A stretch of 64,000 nt of DNA from assembly GCA_020721225.1 (NCBI GenBank), contig DYNE01000007.1:1-64000 (forward strand), written 5' to 3'. This stretch comes from Pelodictyon luteolum. Lineage in GTDB: Bacteria > Bacteroidota > Chlorobiia > Chlorobiales > Chlorobiaceae. Below, piece by piece: positions 1 through 7,932 of this stretch (positions within the stretch are counted from its first letter, which is position 1; each line of letters begins with the position of its first letter). Below the pieces are notes generated by a model that searched no databases, was not told the origin of the DNA, and was given only the letters and a program-made list of their open reading frames with translations. The translations under genes and the position numbers were made by a program.

Positions 1-46
1 TATAAGACTATATTTTATAATATTATAATGGCTTTTCTGTCAGACA
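1..46. other. AT-rich sequence of foreign origin abutting broken hsdS
   Basis: These 46 bases are strongly AT-rich, unlike the hsdS coding sequence that ends at 47. Read on the minus strand, hsdS coding is abruptly replaced here. The codon after '...IIIAM' should be the Tyr of the usual 'MYGATIGK' stretch but becomes TAG. The sequence could be the end of an insertion element or a recombination scar. The window ends before this can be decided. Confidence 0.35.
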
Positions 47-982
47 CTACATAGCAATTATAATGCTTCCTGCTGGATAGATTTTCAGTGCAGAATGGGC
101 TTGAAAAGCGTCGATAGATATTTTTTGAGAAGTATTTTGAATAACAGTTTCACGGAGTTCTGACGTTGTTACCCATAGAATGTTACCTTCGTAAAAATCT
201 GAATTATCACTTTTAGGGGTAGTACCGCTACCTATGGTATTAAATCCATGCGTAACCTTCCAGATTACCCAGTGTTCAGGAATATCCCCAATCCACTCCA
301 CATCGGACTCTTTCATCGGTACTGTCGGATCAATCCCTTTTGTAACTGCTTGGGTGATGAGGGCGGTGCGTTTTTCGTCGAGTTTTTTGAGCAGGGCTTC
401 TTTTTTTGCAATCAGCTCATCGATTTGTGCTGTTTTCCAGTCAAGGAAGCTTGCAATAGCTCGCTGTTCTTCGAGTGGGGGAATAGGTAATTTAAAGCTG
501 GCGAGGCTTTGGCGGGGAAGTTCCATGAACGTGCTGCCTTGCCCCAAACTTTGTAAAATTGGTTTTGCTGATAGAAGAGTATAATACCAAAACTCAGGGA
601 TACCCTTTTCTTGTTCAAGAATTCTGCATCCCTGATTGCAGCAGGCAGGAACCGTTGAAAGTGCAATATGACCGATAGGAGCGCGAGTTGAAAGCACAAT
701 GCTGTTAGCTTTGGCAAGAGAGGTCCCGCAGCTTCTGTAGCCATCTTCAGTTATTTTTCTTCTACTCTCAGATATGTTGTTATACTGGTTATTGCCCAGG
801 TCTTCAGGAGTAAACCAGTTTATATCGCCATCCCAAAAAAGCTCTTCGCCGCTTTTTGGAGTAGAACCGCTATGAATTCTTAAAACGTGTCTGGCTTGTT
901 TTACTTTCCAGTGCTCTGGAATCTTTCCGATCCACTCAACTCCGGAATCCTTATACGCCGGATATTTTTGATAGCGGCTCAT
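47..982 (-). CDS. hsdS: Type I restriction-modification specificity subunit HsdS, truncated
   Basis: HsdS directs a type I restriction-modification complex to its target DNA through two target recognition domains separated by conserved helices. The first domain (about residues 15-165) begins after 'GVEWIGKIPEHW'. The central conserved helix with 'PPLEEQRAIASFLD' and a Lys/Leu-rich segment follows. The second domain starts after a repeat of the same motif, 'DVEWIGDIPEHW'. The protein stops at residue 311, inside that second domain, whereas full HsdS proteins are about 400-450 residues. The ATG overlaps the hsdM stop by 4 bp, so the two are translationally coupled. The 3' end looks broken by insertion or rearrangement, so specificity may be altered or lost. 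Confidence 0.88.
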   Translation of the reverse strand: MSRYQKYPAYKDSGVEWIGKIPEHWKVKQARHVLRIHSGSTPKSGEELFWDGDINWFTPEDLGNNQYNNISESRRKITEDGYRSCGTSLAKANSIVLSTRAPIGHIALSTVPACCNQGCRILEQEKGIPEFWYYTLLSAKPILQSLGQGSTFMELPRQSLASFKLPIPPLEEQRAIASFLDWKTAQIDELIAKKEALLKKLDEKRTALITQAVTKGIDPTVPMKESDVEWIGDIPEHWVIWKVTHGFNTIGSGTTPKSDNSDFYEGNILWVTTSELRETVIQNTSQKISIDAFQAHSALKIYPAGSIIIAM

Positions 983-3180
983 TCCACAACCTCCCTGAGC
1001 AGGTTGAGGATGTCTGCTTCGAGCGCCTTTATGTCTGCTTCGATCTCTTCGAGGGGGCGGGGTGCTTTGTACACATAGAAGTGCCGGTTAAGGGGGATTT
1101 CGTAACCGACTTTTGTTTTGCTGTGGTCTATCCATGCATCGCTGACGTGCGGCAGCACTTCGGCTTTGAGGTATGCTTCGCAGTGACTGCGCACCAGCTT
1201 GAGCAGTTTTTCGTTGCTTGCGTCTTTCTGGTACCCGATCGGCAGGGGAAGAGTGGCGTCGTCCGGCAACGGGAGCAGTTCGGTGTCGCGCAGTTCGGGA
1301 TCGGGTTCCGGGTTTCCTTTGCTGTCGCGGCAGATTTCCGCAGTTTCGTCGCGTTCGCCGAGTGCATTGAGGATCGCCTTTTTCAGCGGTGCATCGATTT
1401 TGATATCGGCCGCTTTCAGTGCATTATCGAGTGCTTTAACGAAGTCAGTGCGGCTGAGGTGGAGGGTATCGCTCACCATGCCGTGCAGGGCATCGAGCAG
1501 GGCTTGCTGAAGGACTTTGCCGTTTCGGAAATCCTCTTGCTGCGCTTCGACGGACTTCTTTTTACTCAGTATCAGGTTATGGAATGCGGTCTCGTTTTTC
1601 AGCCGTTCGATGCGTTCGGGGCTTGCCTGAAAGTTCAGGCGCAGGGGGCGTTCGACGGTCATTTTCAGGTATCCGAAATCGCAGTTGCGGAAGATTTTCG
1701 AGCAGATTCGCTTTTCCGTTCCGCCATTGCTCTGTATGTCGCATTTGGCGTTGTGCCTGAAGTCGCCGTAGAGCCTGACCAGTTCGCTGATGTGTTCGTC
1801 TGACAGCTCATTGCGCTTGTTGCCCATGCTCTTTTTCATCTTCCGGTAGTGCCGGGTGGCGTCGATGAGCTGCACGTAGCCTTTGCGGTTCCGGGGTTTT
1901 TTGTTGGTGACAAGCCAGATGTAGGTGAAAATGCCGGTGTTGTAGAACATCTGGTCGGGCAGGGCGACGACCGTATCGAGCCAGTCGTTTTCGATGATCC
2001 ATCGCCGGATGTTGCTTTCGCTGCTTCCGGCGTCGCCGGTGAAAAGGGGTGAACCGTTGAAGACGATTGCTATGCGCGATCCGTCGCCGCCTTCGGACGG
2101 CGAGCGGTGAAATTTGGAGATCATGTGCTGCAGAAAGAGCAGCGATCCGTCGTTGATGCGCGGCAGTCCGGCTCCGAACCGTCCGCTGAACCCGTTTGCG
2201 GCTTCGTCCTCGACATAGCTTTTCTCCGGCTTCCACTCCACGCCGAAAGGGGGGTTGGAGAACATGAAGTGAAACCGTTTGTCGGGGTGGCCGTCGTGCG
2301 GTACGAAGTTGTATGAGCGGCTTTTTGCGTCCTTGATGCCGAGCGTGTCGCCATAGACCAGGTTTCCGATCTCTTCGTCCTTGATCAGCAGATCCGAGCA
2401 GCAGATGGCATAGGATTCGGGGTTGTACTCCTGGCCGTACAGTTCGATATTTGCGTCGGGGTTGTTACGCTTGATGTACTCTTCGGCAACCGAAAGCATC
2501 CCGCCGGTTCCGGCCGTAGGGTCGTAAATGGAGCTGTATTTTCCGGCCTTGAACACCTCGTCCTCATAGACGAACATCATTTCGACCATCAGCCGGATCA
2601 CCTCGCGCGGGGTGAAGTGGTCTCCGGCCTCCTCGTTGGCCTGTTCGTTGAATTTCCGTACCAACTCCTCGAAAAGGTAGCCCATCTGCAGGTTCGAGAG
2701 TCTGGACGGAGAGAGGTCGAACTCCGTGCTGCAGAACTCCTTGACGATGAGGTAGAGCCGATTGCTGTCGTCGAGCTTTTCGATCTCTTTTTCGAATTCG
2801 AATTTTTCGAAGATGTCGCGCACGCGGGGCGAGAATGCCCTGATGTATGAGATCAGGTTGTCGGCGATATTGGGAGCGTCTCCGAGCAGCTTCTGAAAGG
2901 TGAATGGGCTGGTGTTGTAGAGCGCCTGTTTGCGGTTTCTGCCGTTTGCCACTCTCGACAGTGCGGCTTCGAGCGCCGGGCCGATCATCCCTTTTGCCTT
3001 AAGTTTTTTCTGTTCTTCAAGAACCTGTTCTTTGGTTGGTTCAAGCACCAGGTCGAGACGGCGCAGGATGGTCATGGGCAGCATGACATGCCTGTATTGG
3101 GGAGGGCGGTATGGCCCCCGCAGCTTGTTTGCGATGTTCCAGATAAAGCCGACGATGTCCTGATGATTGCCTGATGCCAT
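979..3180 (-). CDS. hsdM: Type I restriction-modification DNA methyltransferase HsdM
   Basis: HsdM is the N6-adenine methyltransferase subunit of a type I restriction-modification system. It methylates host DNA and forms the core complex with HsdS. The 733-residue protein has the N-terminal helical HsdM domain (about 1-150). The AdoMet motif I 'DPTAGTGGM' lies at about 220-228 and the catalytic motif IV 'NPPF' at 309-312. A long C-terminal helical region of about 250 residues completes it. It looks intact. It overlaps the truncated hsdS by 4 bp. No intact hsdR is in the window, but an hsdR remnant lies at about 7.7 kb. Whether a working nuclease subunit exists further left cannot be seen. Confidence 0.95.
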   Translation of the reverse strand: MASGNHQDIVGFIWNIANKLRGPYRPPQYRHVMLPMTILRRLDLVLEPTKEQVLEEQKKLKAKGMIGPALEAALSRVANGRNRKQALYNTSPFTFQKLLGDAPNIADNLISYIRAFSPRVRDIFEKFEFEKEIEKLDDSNRLYLIVKEFCSTEFDLSPSRLSNLQMGYLFEELVRKFNEQANEEAGDHFTPREVIRLMVEMMFVYEDEVFKAGKYSSIYDPTAGTGGMLSVAEEYIKRNNPDANIELYGQEYNPESYAICCSDLLIKDEEIGNLVYGDTLGIKDAKSRSYNFVPHDGHPDKRFHFMFSNPPFGVEWKPEKSYVEDEAANGFSGRFGAGLPRINDGSLLFLQHMISKFHRSPSEGGDGSRIAIVFNGSPLFTGDAGSSESNIRRWIIENDWLDTVVALPDQMFYNTGIFTYIWLVTNKKPRNRKGYVQLIDATRHYRKMKKSMGNKRNELSDEHISELVRLYGDFRHNAKCDIQSNGGTEKRICSKIFRNCDFGYLKMTVERPLRLNFQASPERIERLKNETAFHNLILSKKKSVEAQQEDFRNGKVLQQALLDALHGMVSDTLHLSRTDFVKALDNALKAADIKIDAPLKKAILNALGERDETAEICRDSKGNPEPDPELRDTELLPLPDDATLPLPIGYQKDASNEKLLKLVRSHCEAYLKAEVLPHVSDAWIDHSKTKVGYEIPLNRHFYVYKAPRPLEEIEADIKALEADILNLLREVVE

Positions 3181-3233
3181 TGTATTACGGTACTGCTTGG
3201 TATTACGAGGGAGCGGGTTCGATAACCTTCAGG

Positions 3234-3372
3234 GTACCTCGAAAAAGTTGTTACACGCCCGGATTGCTGCGTTGGTCGGTGCTCGAAATCCTCATGTACT
3301 ATGTGTACACTCCGGGTTCTCCGCTCCGTCCGCCTTGTACGCCGGGCGCTCACGACTCTTTTTCGAGATCCC
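3234..3372. repeat. Palindromic repeat element of about 135 bp with inverted ends
   Basis: The left end 'CTCGAAAAAG...CGCCCGG' (about 3238-3262) is the imperfect reverse complement of the right end 'CCGGGCGCTCACGACTC' plus 'TTTTTCGAG' (about 3342-3367). The inner arms also pair partly around a GTAC-rich centre near 3296-3308. The whole can fold into one long cruciform or RNA hairpin. Short open frames that cross it on both strands look like chance translations of the repeat. The layout suggests a dispersed non-autonomous element, like a MITE or a BOX/ERIC-type repeat. No second copy was noticed in this window. Confidence 0.6.
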
Positions 3373-3419
3373 CTTCAATCAAAATAGTGAATTATCCCTA
3401 CAGCTCTTGGGCTTGAAGG

Positions 3420-4388
3420 CTATTCCTGCACGTCGATTTGCAGTTTCGATCGGATGAAGCTTTTGATTTCCCTGTGCACCTCGTCGTATTCCTGACCATG
3501 AATGCGCTTTGATTCATAGTCGATTTTCACGTCCTGCAGGAATTTCTCGAAGTCCCTGTTCTGCTCGCAGAGCTTGTTGATGGTTTCCCATTCAAGGATT
3601 TCTCTCCGGCGGGCAGGGTAGAGGATTGACGATGCGTCGATATCTGCCGGGTCGAGCTGGATGATGCCGATGCCGAAAGATGAAGCAAGGCGGTCGAGTT
3701 CGGAAAGAAAGTCGTCATTCTGCAGGATGTTCGCCGCTACGAGATAACCTTCGTGAGCCCATGATGAGTTGGAGACAGCCTGGAAGAATGATTCGCGATA
3801 GTTGGACTGGTCGAGGGACTTTTTCAGTTCGAACGAATACAGCCTGAGCGAGTTGTTGTCCGAAAGCCTGTTGAACTCGATAACCTCGGCTTTCCAGTCC
3901 TCAACCGGAAGGTAAAACCCTACCATGTCGGGATGAATCCACTCGTTGTAGCCGTTCTTGCGCGATTTTTCGTGAAAGATCGTTTTGGTATAGATCGGCC
4001 TGCCGCGGTTGAATGAAGGGTTTGAGTAAACGAAATAGGTCAAAAGCGGATGCAGATCGCGCTCATGGTATTTTGGTTTTGCGCTTCCCGTATTCTGCTC
4101 TTCTTTTTCGATTCCGGTGATTACGTCCGCCGTCAGTTCTTGTTCTCGTTCGGCAAGAAAGAAGCGGGCAGGCCTTTTTCCGACCTTTATGAATTGCGAC
4201 TGTTTGTTGTCGCGCACATCGACATAGAGCTGTGCTCCCATGCTCGCCCACGGGGTTTTACCCGAGGTACGGATTTTTGCGGTTAATTCATTATCCGACC
4301 CCAGTTGCCAGATTTCCTGATAGGTCAGGGGGATTGGAGATGTTTTCAAGACATCACAGGCCAGATCGAGAAAGGAGTATACAGGCAT
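3420..4388 (-). CDS. HrgA-like protein: HARE-HTH domain plus nuclease-like C-terminal domain
   Basis: This resembles the COG2958/HrgA family found beside restriction systems, whose biochemical role is not settled. The first 75 residues fit a HARE-HTH (winged-helix) domain: 'FLDLACDVLKTSPIPLTYQEIW', then 'KTPWASMGAQLYVDVRD'. The C-terminal half contains 'HPDMVGFY' followed by 'LYSFELKK', an arrangement like the PD-(D/E)XK nuclease core. It then has the family's conserved 'QAVSNSSWAHEGYLVA'. The reading frame is open upstream to 4535, but the ATG at 4388 opens directly into the HARE domain and is preferred (322 residues). It is divergent from the nuclease-like gene at 4488. A restriction-related function is inferred from family and context. 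Confidence 0.75.
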   Translation of the reverse strand: MPVYSFLDLACDVLKTSPIPLTYQEIWQLGSDNELTAKIRTSGKTPWASMGAQLYVDVRDNKQSQFIKVGKRPARFFLAEREQELTADVITGIEKEEQNTGSAKPKYHERDLHPLLTYFVYSNPSFNRGRPIYTKTIFHEKSRKNGYNEWIHPDMVGFYLPVEDWKAEVIEFNRLSDNNSLRLYSFELKKSLDQSNYRESFFQAVSNSSWAHEGYLVAANILQNDDFLSELDRLASSFGIGIIQLDPADIDASSILYPARRREILEWETINKLCEQNRDFEKFLQDVKIDYESKRIHGQEYDEVHREIKSFIRSKLQIDVQE

Positions 4389-4424
4389 GGCGGTCTCTAT
4401 CTGTTGGAGAGGCAATATGTTAAT

Positions 4425-4446
4425 GTACAACAAATATACGTTGTGC
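4425..4446. promoter_or_regulatory. Inverted repeat between divergent genes, possible operator
   Basis: GTACAAC (4425-4431) and GTTGTGC (4440-4446) form an inverted repeat with an 8-base AT-rich spacer. It lies in the 100-base gap between the divergent HrgA-like gene and the nuclease-like gene. It would suit a dimeric repressor controlling both. There is no direct evidence beyond the symmetry. Confidence 0.3.
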
Positions 4447-4487
4447 GGAGCAATTGAATTGCTAACTTCGATGATCAGGAAAAGTTT

Positions 4488-5240
4488 TTGCCGTACAATT
4501 TTTACTTGATCGATATGGAAAACATTTTTGAACATGCCGGTTCAGCTTCGGCTCATTTGGATTACGACCATTACAACAGGGAAGAGCGGTATTTGTGTTC
4601 TCATTTGTTTCGGCTGCTTCATGAGCCGAAAGACGATTATGCGGTCTTACAGAAATTCACGGGAGGTGTGCCGGAAATCACTGATTTCAGAATTTTCGCC
4701 GAGGTCGCGTTGATTCGCGATGCCTACCATGTCAGAAAAGCTAATCCGTTTGATTATATGGATTCGATTGTCCGGATGGTTGCCGGTCAGGAGCAGGTTA
4801 CCGATTACCGGAGCTACTCCGGGCTTCCTGAAGAGCTAAGAACGCCTCACCTTACCCATCCAAGACAGATTCTTCAGAAAGGGGGCAACATCCTTACTGC
4901 AGATGAGAAGAAAATCTACGGTTCCGTACAGGGCATGTTCAATGCAAAGCCTGATCTGGCAATCTGTTGCGGTCAGGAGCTGTTTGTTTACGAAGCGAAG
5001 TGGACGCTCGGTTTCGATAGTGATCAACTCAAGAGAACGGAGAACATCGCAGCTATCTGGGCGAAATTGCTTTACCGTGACCTTGGATTCAGTGCTGAGC
5101 CAGTCGTCAAGGTGAAGAAATTGGGACTTGAAAAATTCAGGCCTGACGTTTCCTGGCAGGCACTCTATACTATCGCTTGTGATGTTTATCCCGAATCTGA
5201 CCGTTCAAGGCAAGCGCTTACACAAGCCATAATTAACTGA
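4488..5240 (+). CDS. Unknown protein with PD-(D/E)XK nuclease-like motif
   Basis: I do not recognise a named family. Residues 155-171 read 'PDLAI...LFVYEAKW', the PD...(E)xK signature of many restriction-type nucleases, embedded in beta-strand-like sequence. The N-terminal 150 residues are mostly polar and helical. Translation may start at TTG 4488, with an AGGA about 7 bases upstream. An ATG at 4515 (residue 10) is the alternative. It is 250 residues long and 22 bp upstream of another nuclease-like gene, which suggests an operon. The position between hsdMS/HrgA-like genes and further nuclease-like genes suggests a defence role. Nuclease activity is inferred from the motif only. Confidence 0.6.
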   Translation: MPYNFYLIDMENIFEHAGSASAHLDYDHYNREERYLCSHLFRLLHEPKDDYAVLQKFTGGVPEITDFRIFAEVALIRDAYHVRKANPFDYMDSIVRMVAGQEQVTDYRSYSGLPEELRTPHLTHPRQILQKGGNILTADEKKIYGSVQGMFNAKPDLAICCGQELFVYEAKWTLGFDSDQLKRTENIAAIWAKLLYRDLGFSAEPVVKVKKLGLEKFRPDVSWQALYTIACDVYPESDRSRQALTQAIIN

Positions 5241-5262
5241 TGAAAATTCAAATATCAGCTAT

Positions 5263-6478
5263 ATGAAAGAACGTGACATACAGGATTATCTTTTTCTGCA
5301 TCCTGAAGTGCTTTTTCCTTCCGGGAAGATAACTGAGAAGGCAAGCGAGTATTCTATTCAGGGGAAAAGTATCGATCTGCTTTTCGTTGTTGACGGATTC
5401 CGCTATATCGTTGAAATAAAAAAAGTACCTATTCAGCGCGAGCATATAGGGCAGGTTGTGGAGTATTACGGTTTGATGAAGACCTACATGCAGGATGCCA
5501 GGCTCAAGATGATTCTGGTTTCCCCTTCGATTCCTGAATGGCGTTCAGCGTACCTTGAAGAACTGGGGATTCGTTGTGTCGAGATCGGTGCTGTACCATC
5601 AGACGTACAAGAGGTGAATCGCATCAGGAAAAGTACCGTGTCTTTTCAGAACAGGGAAAAGGAAAAACAGGAAATCGTCGGTATTCTCGATGACGGTGCA
5701 GGAGTAAGTTTTTTTGATATTGCCGGACCAACAACGCCGAGAGGGATGGCGTTTGCCCGCAGAATGCTTCAGGATACTCTTGTTCCAATAAAGGGCGCTT
5801 ACGACAATTACGATGTCATGCCGTTCTGTGTTGCCCGTTCCAATTCGCCGCATTACTATCTGGAATATAACGGGGAACACGGCCATGGAAAAAATGTGCT
5901 GGGCCATTGCGGTGTCTGGTGGGCTTATCGCTTTGGATTTTCAGAGGATATGAAAAAGGAATGACGTTCCCAATATCTCGATCATTTCAAACATTACAGG
6001 GCTCGATATCATCGTAAACGCGGAGTTGCAGCCTTCGCAGAAGGCTCTGAGGCTGCGTATAGAAAAAGACCTTTCAGCGTTTGACCACCTCTTGCAGGAA
6101 CATGGCGGACTCTGGCTCAAGACATACCTCAAATACGAGCATCAACCCCGTGCTTATCAATGGGTTCTGGCCGATCTCATGGCTCCGGGTGAATTCGACG
6201 GAAAAACTATTCTGAGTGTTCAACAAAAACATGGGCTTGATTTTTCTGAAGAAAGGGCGTTCTGGCTGAATCGCATCATTGAAGAGAATCATGAACTTTC
6301 GGATAAGCAGATCGCTCAATTGCGAGATAAAAACAAAACGCTGAATCTTGCTATACGGCTGGTTTATCCCTTCAAAAGAGACGCCCCAATTTGGTCGATG
6401 GATTTGAAGGGACAGCAGTCAGAGATTGTTGAAGCTGTCAACAAGATGAAGCCTCTCATTGACTTTTTTGTTCGCTAA
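5263..6478 (+). pseudogene. NucS-like PD-(D/E)XK endonuclease-like gene, frameshifted
   Basis: The first 233 codons (5263-5964) contain a nuclease-like core: 'IDLLFVVDGFRYIVEIKK' with D38, E51 and K53, then 'QVVEYY' at 64-69, as in NucS/DUF91-type and other PD-(D/E)XK nucleases. That frame stops at 5962-5964, right after the run AAAAAGGAA. In the +1 frame coding continues without a stop as 'NDVPNISIISNITGLDIIVN...' to 6478. The two parts together would give a protein of about 405 residues. One extra base in the A/G run explains the break. Either the gene is dead, the sequence has an error, or the site is a slippery frameshift. The second part is helical, of unknown function. Confidence 0.65.
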
Positions 6479-6547
6479 GACAAGCGGTAATGCAGAGGGA
6501 TCATTCATGCAACTGGTAAGAATTCCTTACAAGTTCAACAGGATATT

Positions 6548-6922
6548 ATGACCGACGAAAAGATAGAGCGTCTGCAGCAGGAGCTGCACGTCAGGCCATT
6601 GAACGCGCAGTTTCGCAAAAGTAAAAAAAGCGCGGGAATGGGTGACATGATCATCTTTTGCAGCAATAACGGTTTGCGTGAACCGGATTTCAGCCTTGCT
6701 GACGGGTTTGTTGTCACTATCTGGAGAATGCAGAGCGCTCTGCTGCCCACCGGGGTCGTTGCCAGTCATACGCCGGTGAAAACGCCGGATCGGATTCTTG
6801 AACTGCTTGAAGAAAATCCTGAATTGACACTGGTTGCTTTTCTGGCACGAAACGCAGTTGCTATTCCCAGGGATCAAGAAGTGTTGCGCCAGAACCGTTT
6901 ATGTCGGTTGTGTTCCGGGTGA
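6548..6922 (+). pseudogene. C-terminal remnant of an AlbA_2/RecG-like ATP-binding regulator
   Basis: The middle of this 124-codon frame, 'GMGDMIIFCSNNGLREPDF' then 'GFVVTIWR', matches the C-terminal ATPase-like region of AlbA_2 (Schlafen-like) putative transcriptional regulators often annotated as RecG-like. It is followed by 'VKTPDRILELLEENPELTL', the start of the winged-helix domain usual at the end of these proteins. The N-terminal DNA-binding domain and the end of the winged helix are missing, so it is a fragment. Its tail runs into the 3' end of the convergent vapC-like gene. Confidence 0.55.
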
Positions 6923-7292
6923 CTACGATCAACCCGTTGGTTATGGCCGTCGCAGCAATGAGCCCATCAACGACGGGGAGTGATCGACCTGTTTTCTCCG
7001 ATTCACCAAGCATTTTGCCCCAACAACGTGCAACTTCAGTGGTGATGCCAAAAATCCGGCCATTGAACCGTTCCATTAATTCATCAGCAAGCCACGCCTG
7101 CAATTGCATTTTTTTCCTGCCTTCCGCCAGCTTTGCAATTCCTTTTTCAATTTCACCAAGAGTGATGACACTCAGGTGCAGTTTCTGTTCCTCCTGACCA
7201 TCAATCCACTCAATAACTTTTGGTGACGCCTCTGCTCTGATCAGTTCTGAGATCACGCATGTATCCAGCAGGTACCCTCCACCTGACTTCAC
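6861..7292 (-). CDS. PIN-domain toxin, VapC family
   Basis: VapC toxins are small PIN-domain RNases held inactive by a partner antitoxin. The 143-residue protein has a typical PIN layout. It shows the first acidic residue D10 in 'YLLDTCVISEL', E47 in 'LGEIEKG', D109 in 'VVDGLIAATA', and 'VTRNTTDI' with a fourth acidic residue near 130. Length and residue pattern are normal, so the toxin looks intact. Its ATG overlaps the stop of the upstream Phd-type antitoxin by 4 bp, as in many toxin-antitoxin operons. It converges on the AlbA_2 remnant. Confidence 0.9.
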   Translation of the reverse strand: MKSGGGYLLDTCVISELIRAEASPKVIEWIDGQEEQKLHLSVITLGEIEKGIAKLAEGRKKMQLQAWLADELMERFNGRIFGITTEVARCWGKMLGESEKTGRSLPVVDGLIAATAITNGLIVVTRNTTDINGSGATLLDPWE

Positions 7293-7549
7293 AGAATCAC
7301 CTCACTTCTGCCAGGATCTTTTGATCGTTTAAGGTCTATCCCGGAATTTCGGAGCGGTGAGTTATGAAAAAAACTTGAGAGTGGCTCACCCGGCTTGCGA
7401 ACATTGATTGCCTTGTTGTATTCGTCAAAAGAGATAACCACTGCAGACGGCTTGCCATGCAGGGTAATAGCCTGTGGCCCCTCATTGAGGGCGTTGCGGA
7501 CCACTTCGCTCAAATGATTTTTTGCATGTTGCAGTTGCCATGTTTTCAT
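7289..7549 (-). CDS. Phd/YefM-type antitoxin
   Basis: The 86-residue protein starts 'MKTWQLQHAKNHLSEVVRNAL', the usual N-terminal DNA-binding half of Phd/YefM antitoxins. The conserved 'GPQAITLHGKPSAVVISFDEY' follows. The charged C-terminal tail should wrap the PIN toxin encoded 4 bp overlapping downstream. Antitoxins of this family bind their own promoter and repress the operon. The pair forms a type II toxin-antitoxin module and is one of the few intact pieces in this decayed stretch. Confidence 0.9.
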   Translation of the reverse strand: MKTWQLQHAKNHLSEVVRNALNEGPQAITLHGKPSAVVISFDEYNKAINVRKPGEPLSSFFHNSPLRNSGIDLKRSKDPGRSEVIL

Positions 7550-7671
7550 TTTTTTCCCCCATCGATTCCATTATGATAATTCTGGATATTATAGACAGAA
7601 TATAGGGAAATCTGGCAGGTTCTTGATAATATTTCATTTCTATCAGCACATTTTGCGATTCAGGCAACTTT

Positions 7672-7812
7672 GAACGCGAAATCCGGAACCTTATTATCGC
7701 TCTGTTCACGAACGAAATTGGTTATCGTTATCTCGGTGACTGGAGTGATCGGCCTGACTGTGTGTTTTTCTTGTGCTTTTTCCGTCGAAAGATTCCTGAA
7801 CTTCTCCGATGA
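7672..7812 (+). pseudogene. hsdR N-terminal remnant
   Basis: Frame +: 'FEREIRNLIIALFTNEIGYRYLGDWSDRPD' is followed by unrelated residues and a stop at 7810-7812. The stretch 'LFTNEIGYRYLGDWSDR' matches the N-terminal region of type I restriction endonuclease HsdR. About 35 codons remain of a gene normally near 3 kb. No start codon is obvious. It probably derives from the same kind of type I system as hsdMS at the left edge. Recognition rests on a short motif from memory of the family. Confidence 0.55.
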
Positions 7813-7846
7813 TTATTCTTGCTTTTCAAGACTAATTGGATAATCG

Positions 7847-7932
7847 ATGGGAAAATACGAGAAACTCATCTTGAAGATATTGAGCGGTCAGTCTGACACC
7901 AACATCCCTTTCGATGATTTATGTAATCTTGC
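7847..7932 (+). pseudogene. hicA N-terminal remnant
   Basis: The first 29 codons, 'MGKYEKLILKILSGQSDTNI' then 'PFDDLCNLA', match the start of HicA mRNA-interferase toxins. The family then normally continues into the dsRBD-like fold with its catalytic His, which is missing here. Coding switches at about 7932 to the end of a HAD phosphatase gene in another frame. No hicB is visible next to it. The joined reading frame runs on to 8089 but is a meaningless chimera. Confidence 0.6.

Noticed and set aside
1081-1803. Long plus-strand open frame (240 codons) opposite hsdM
   Set aside because: It is antisense to a well-supported methyltransferase gene and its translation has no family pattern. The frame is a by-product of the base composition.
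3167-3457. Short frames over the palindromic repeat, such as the 96-codon one
   Set aside because: They fall entirely in the repeat and its flanks, differ in all frames, and lack ribosome-binding sites.
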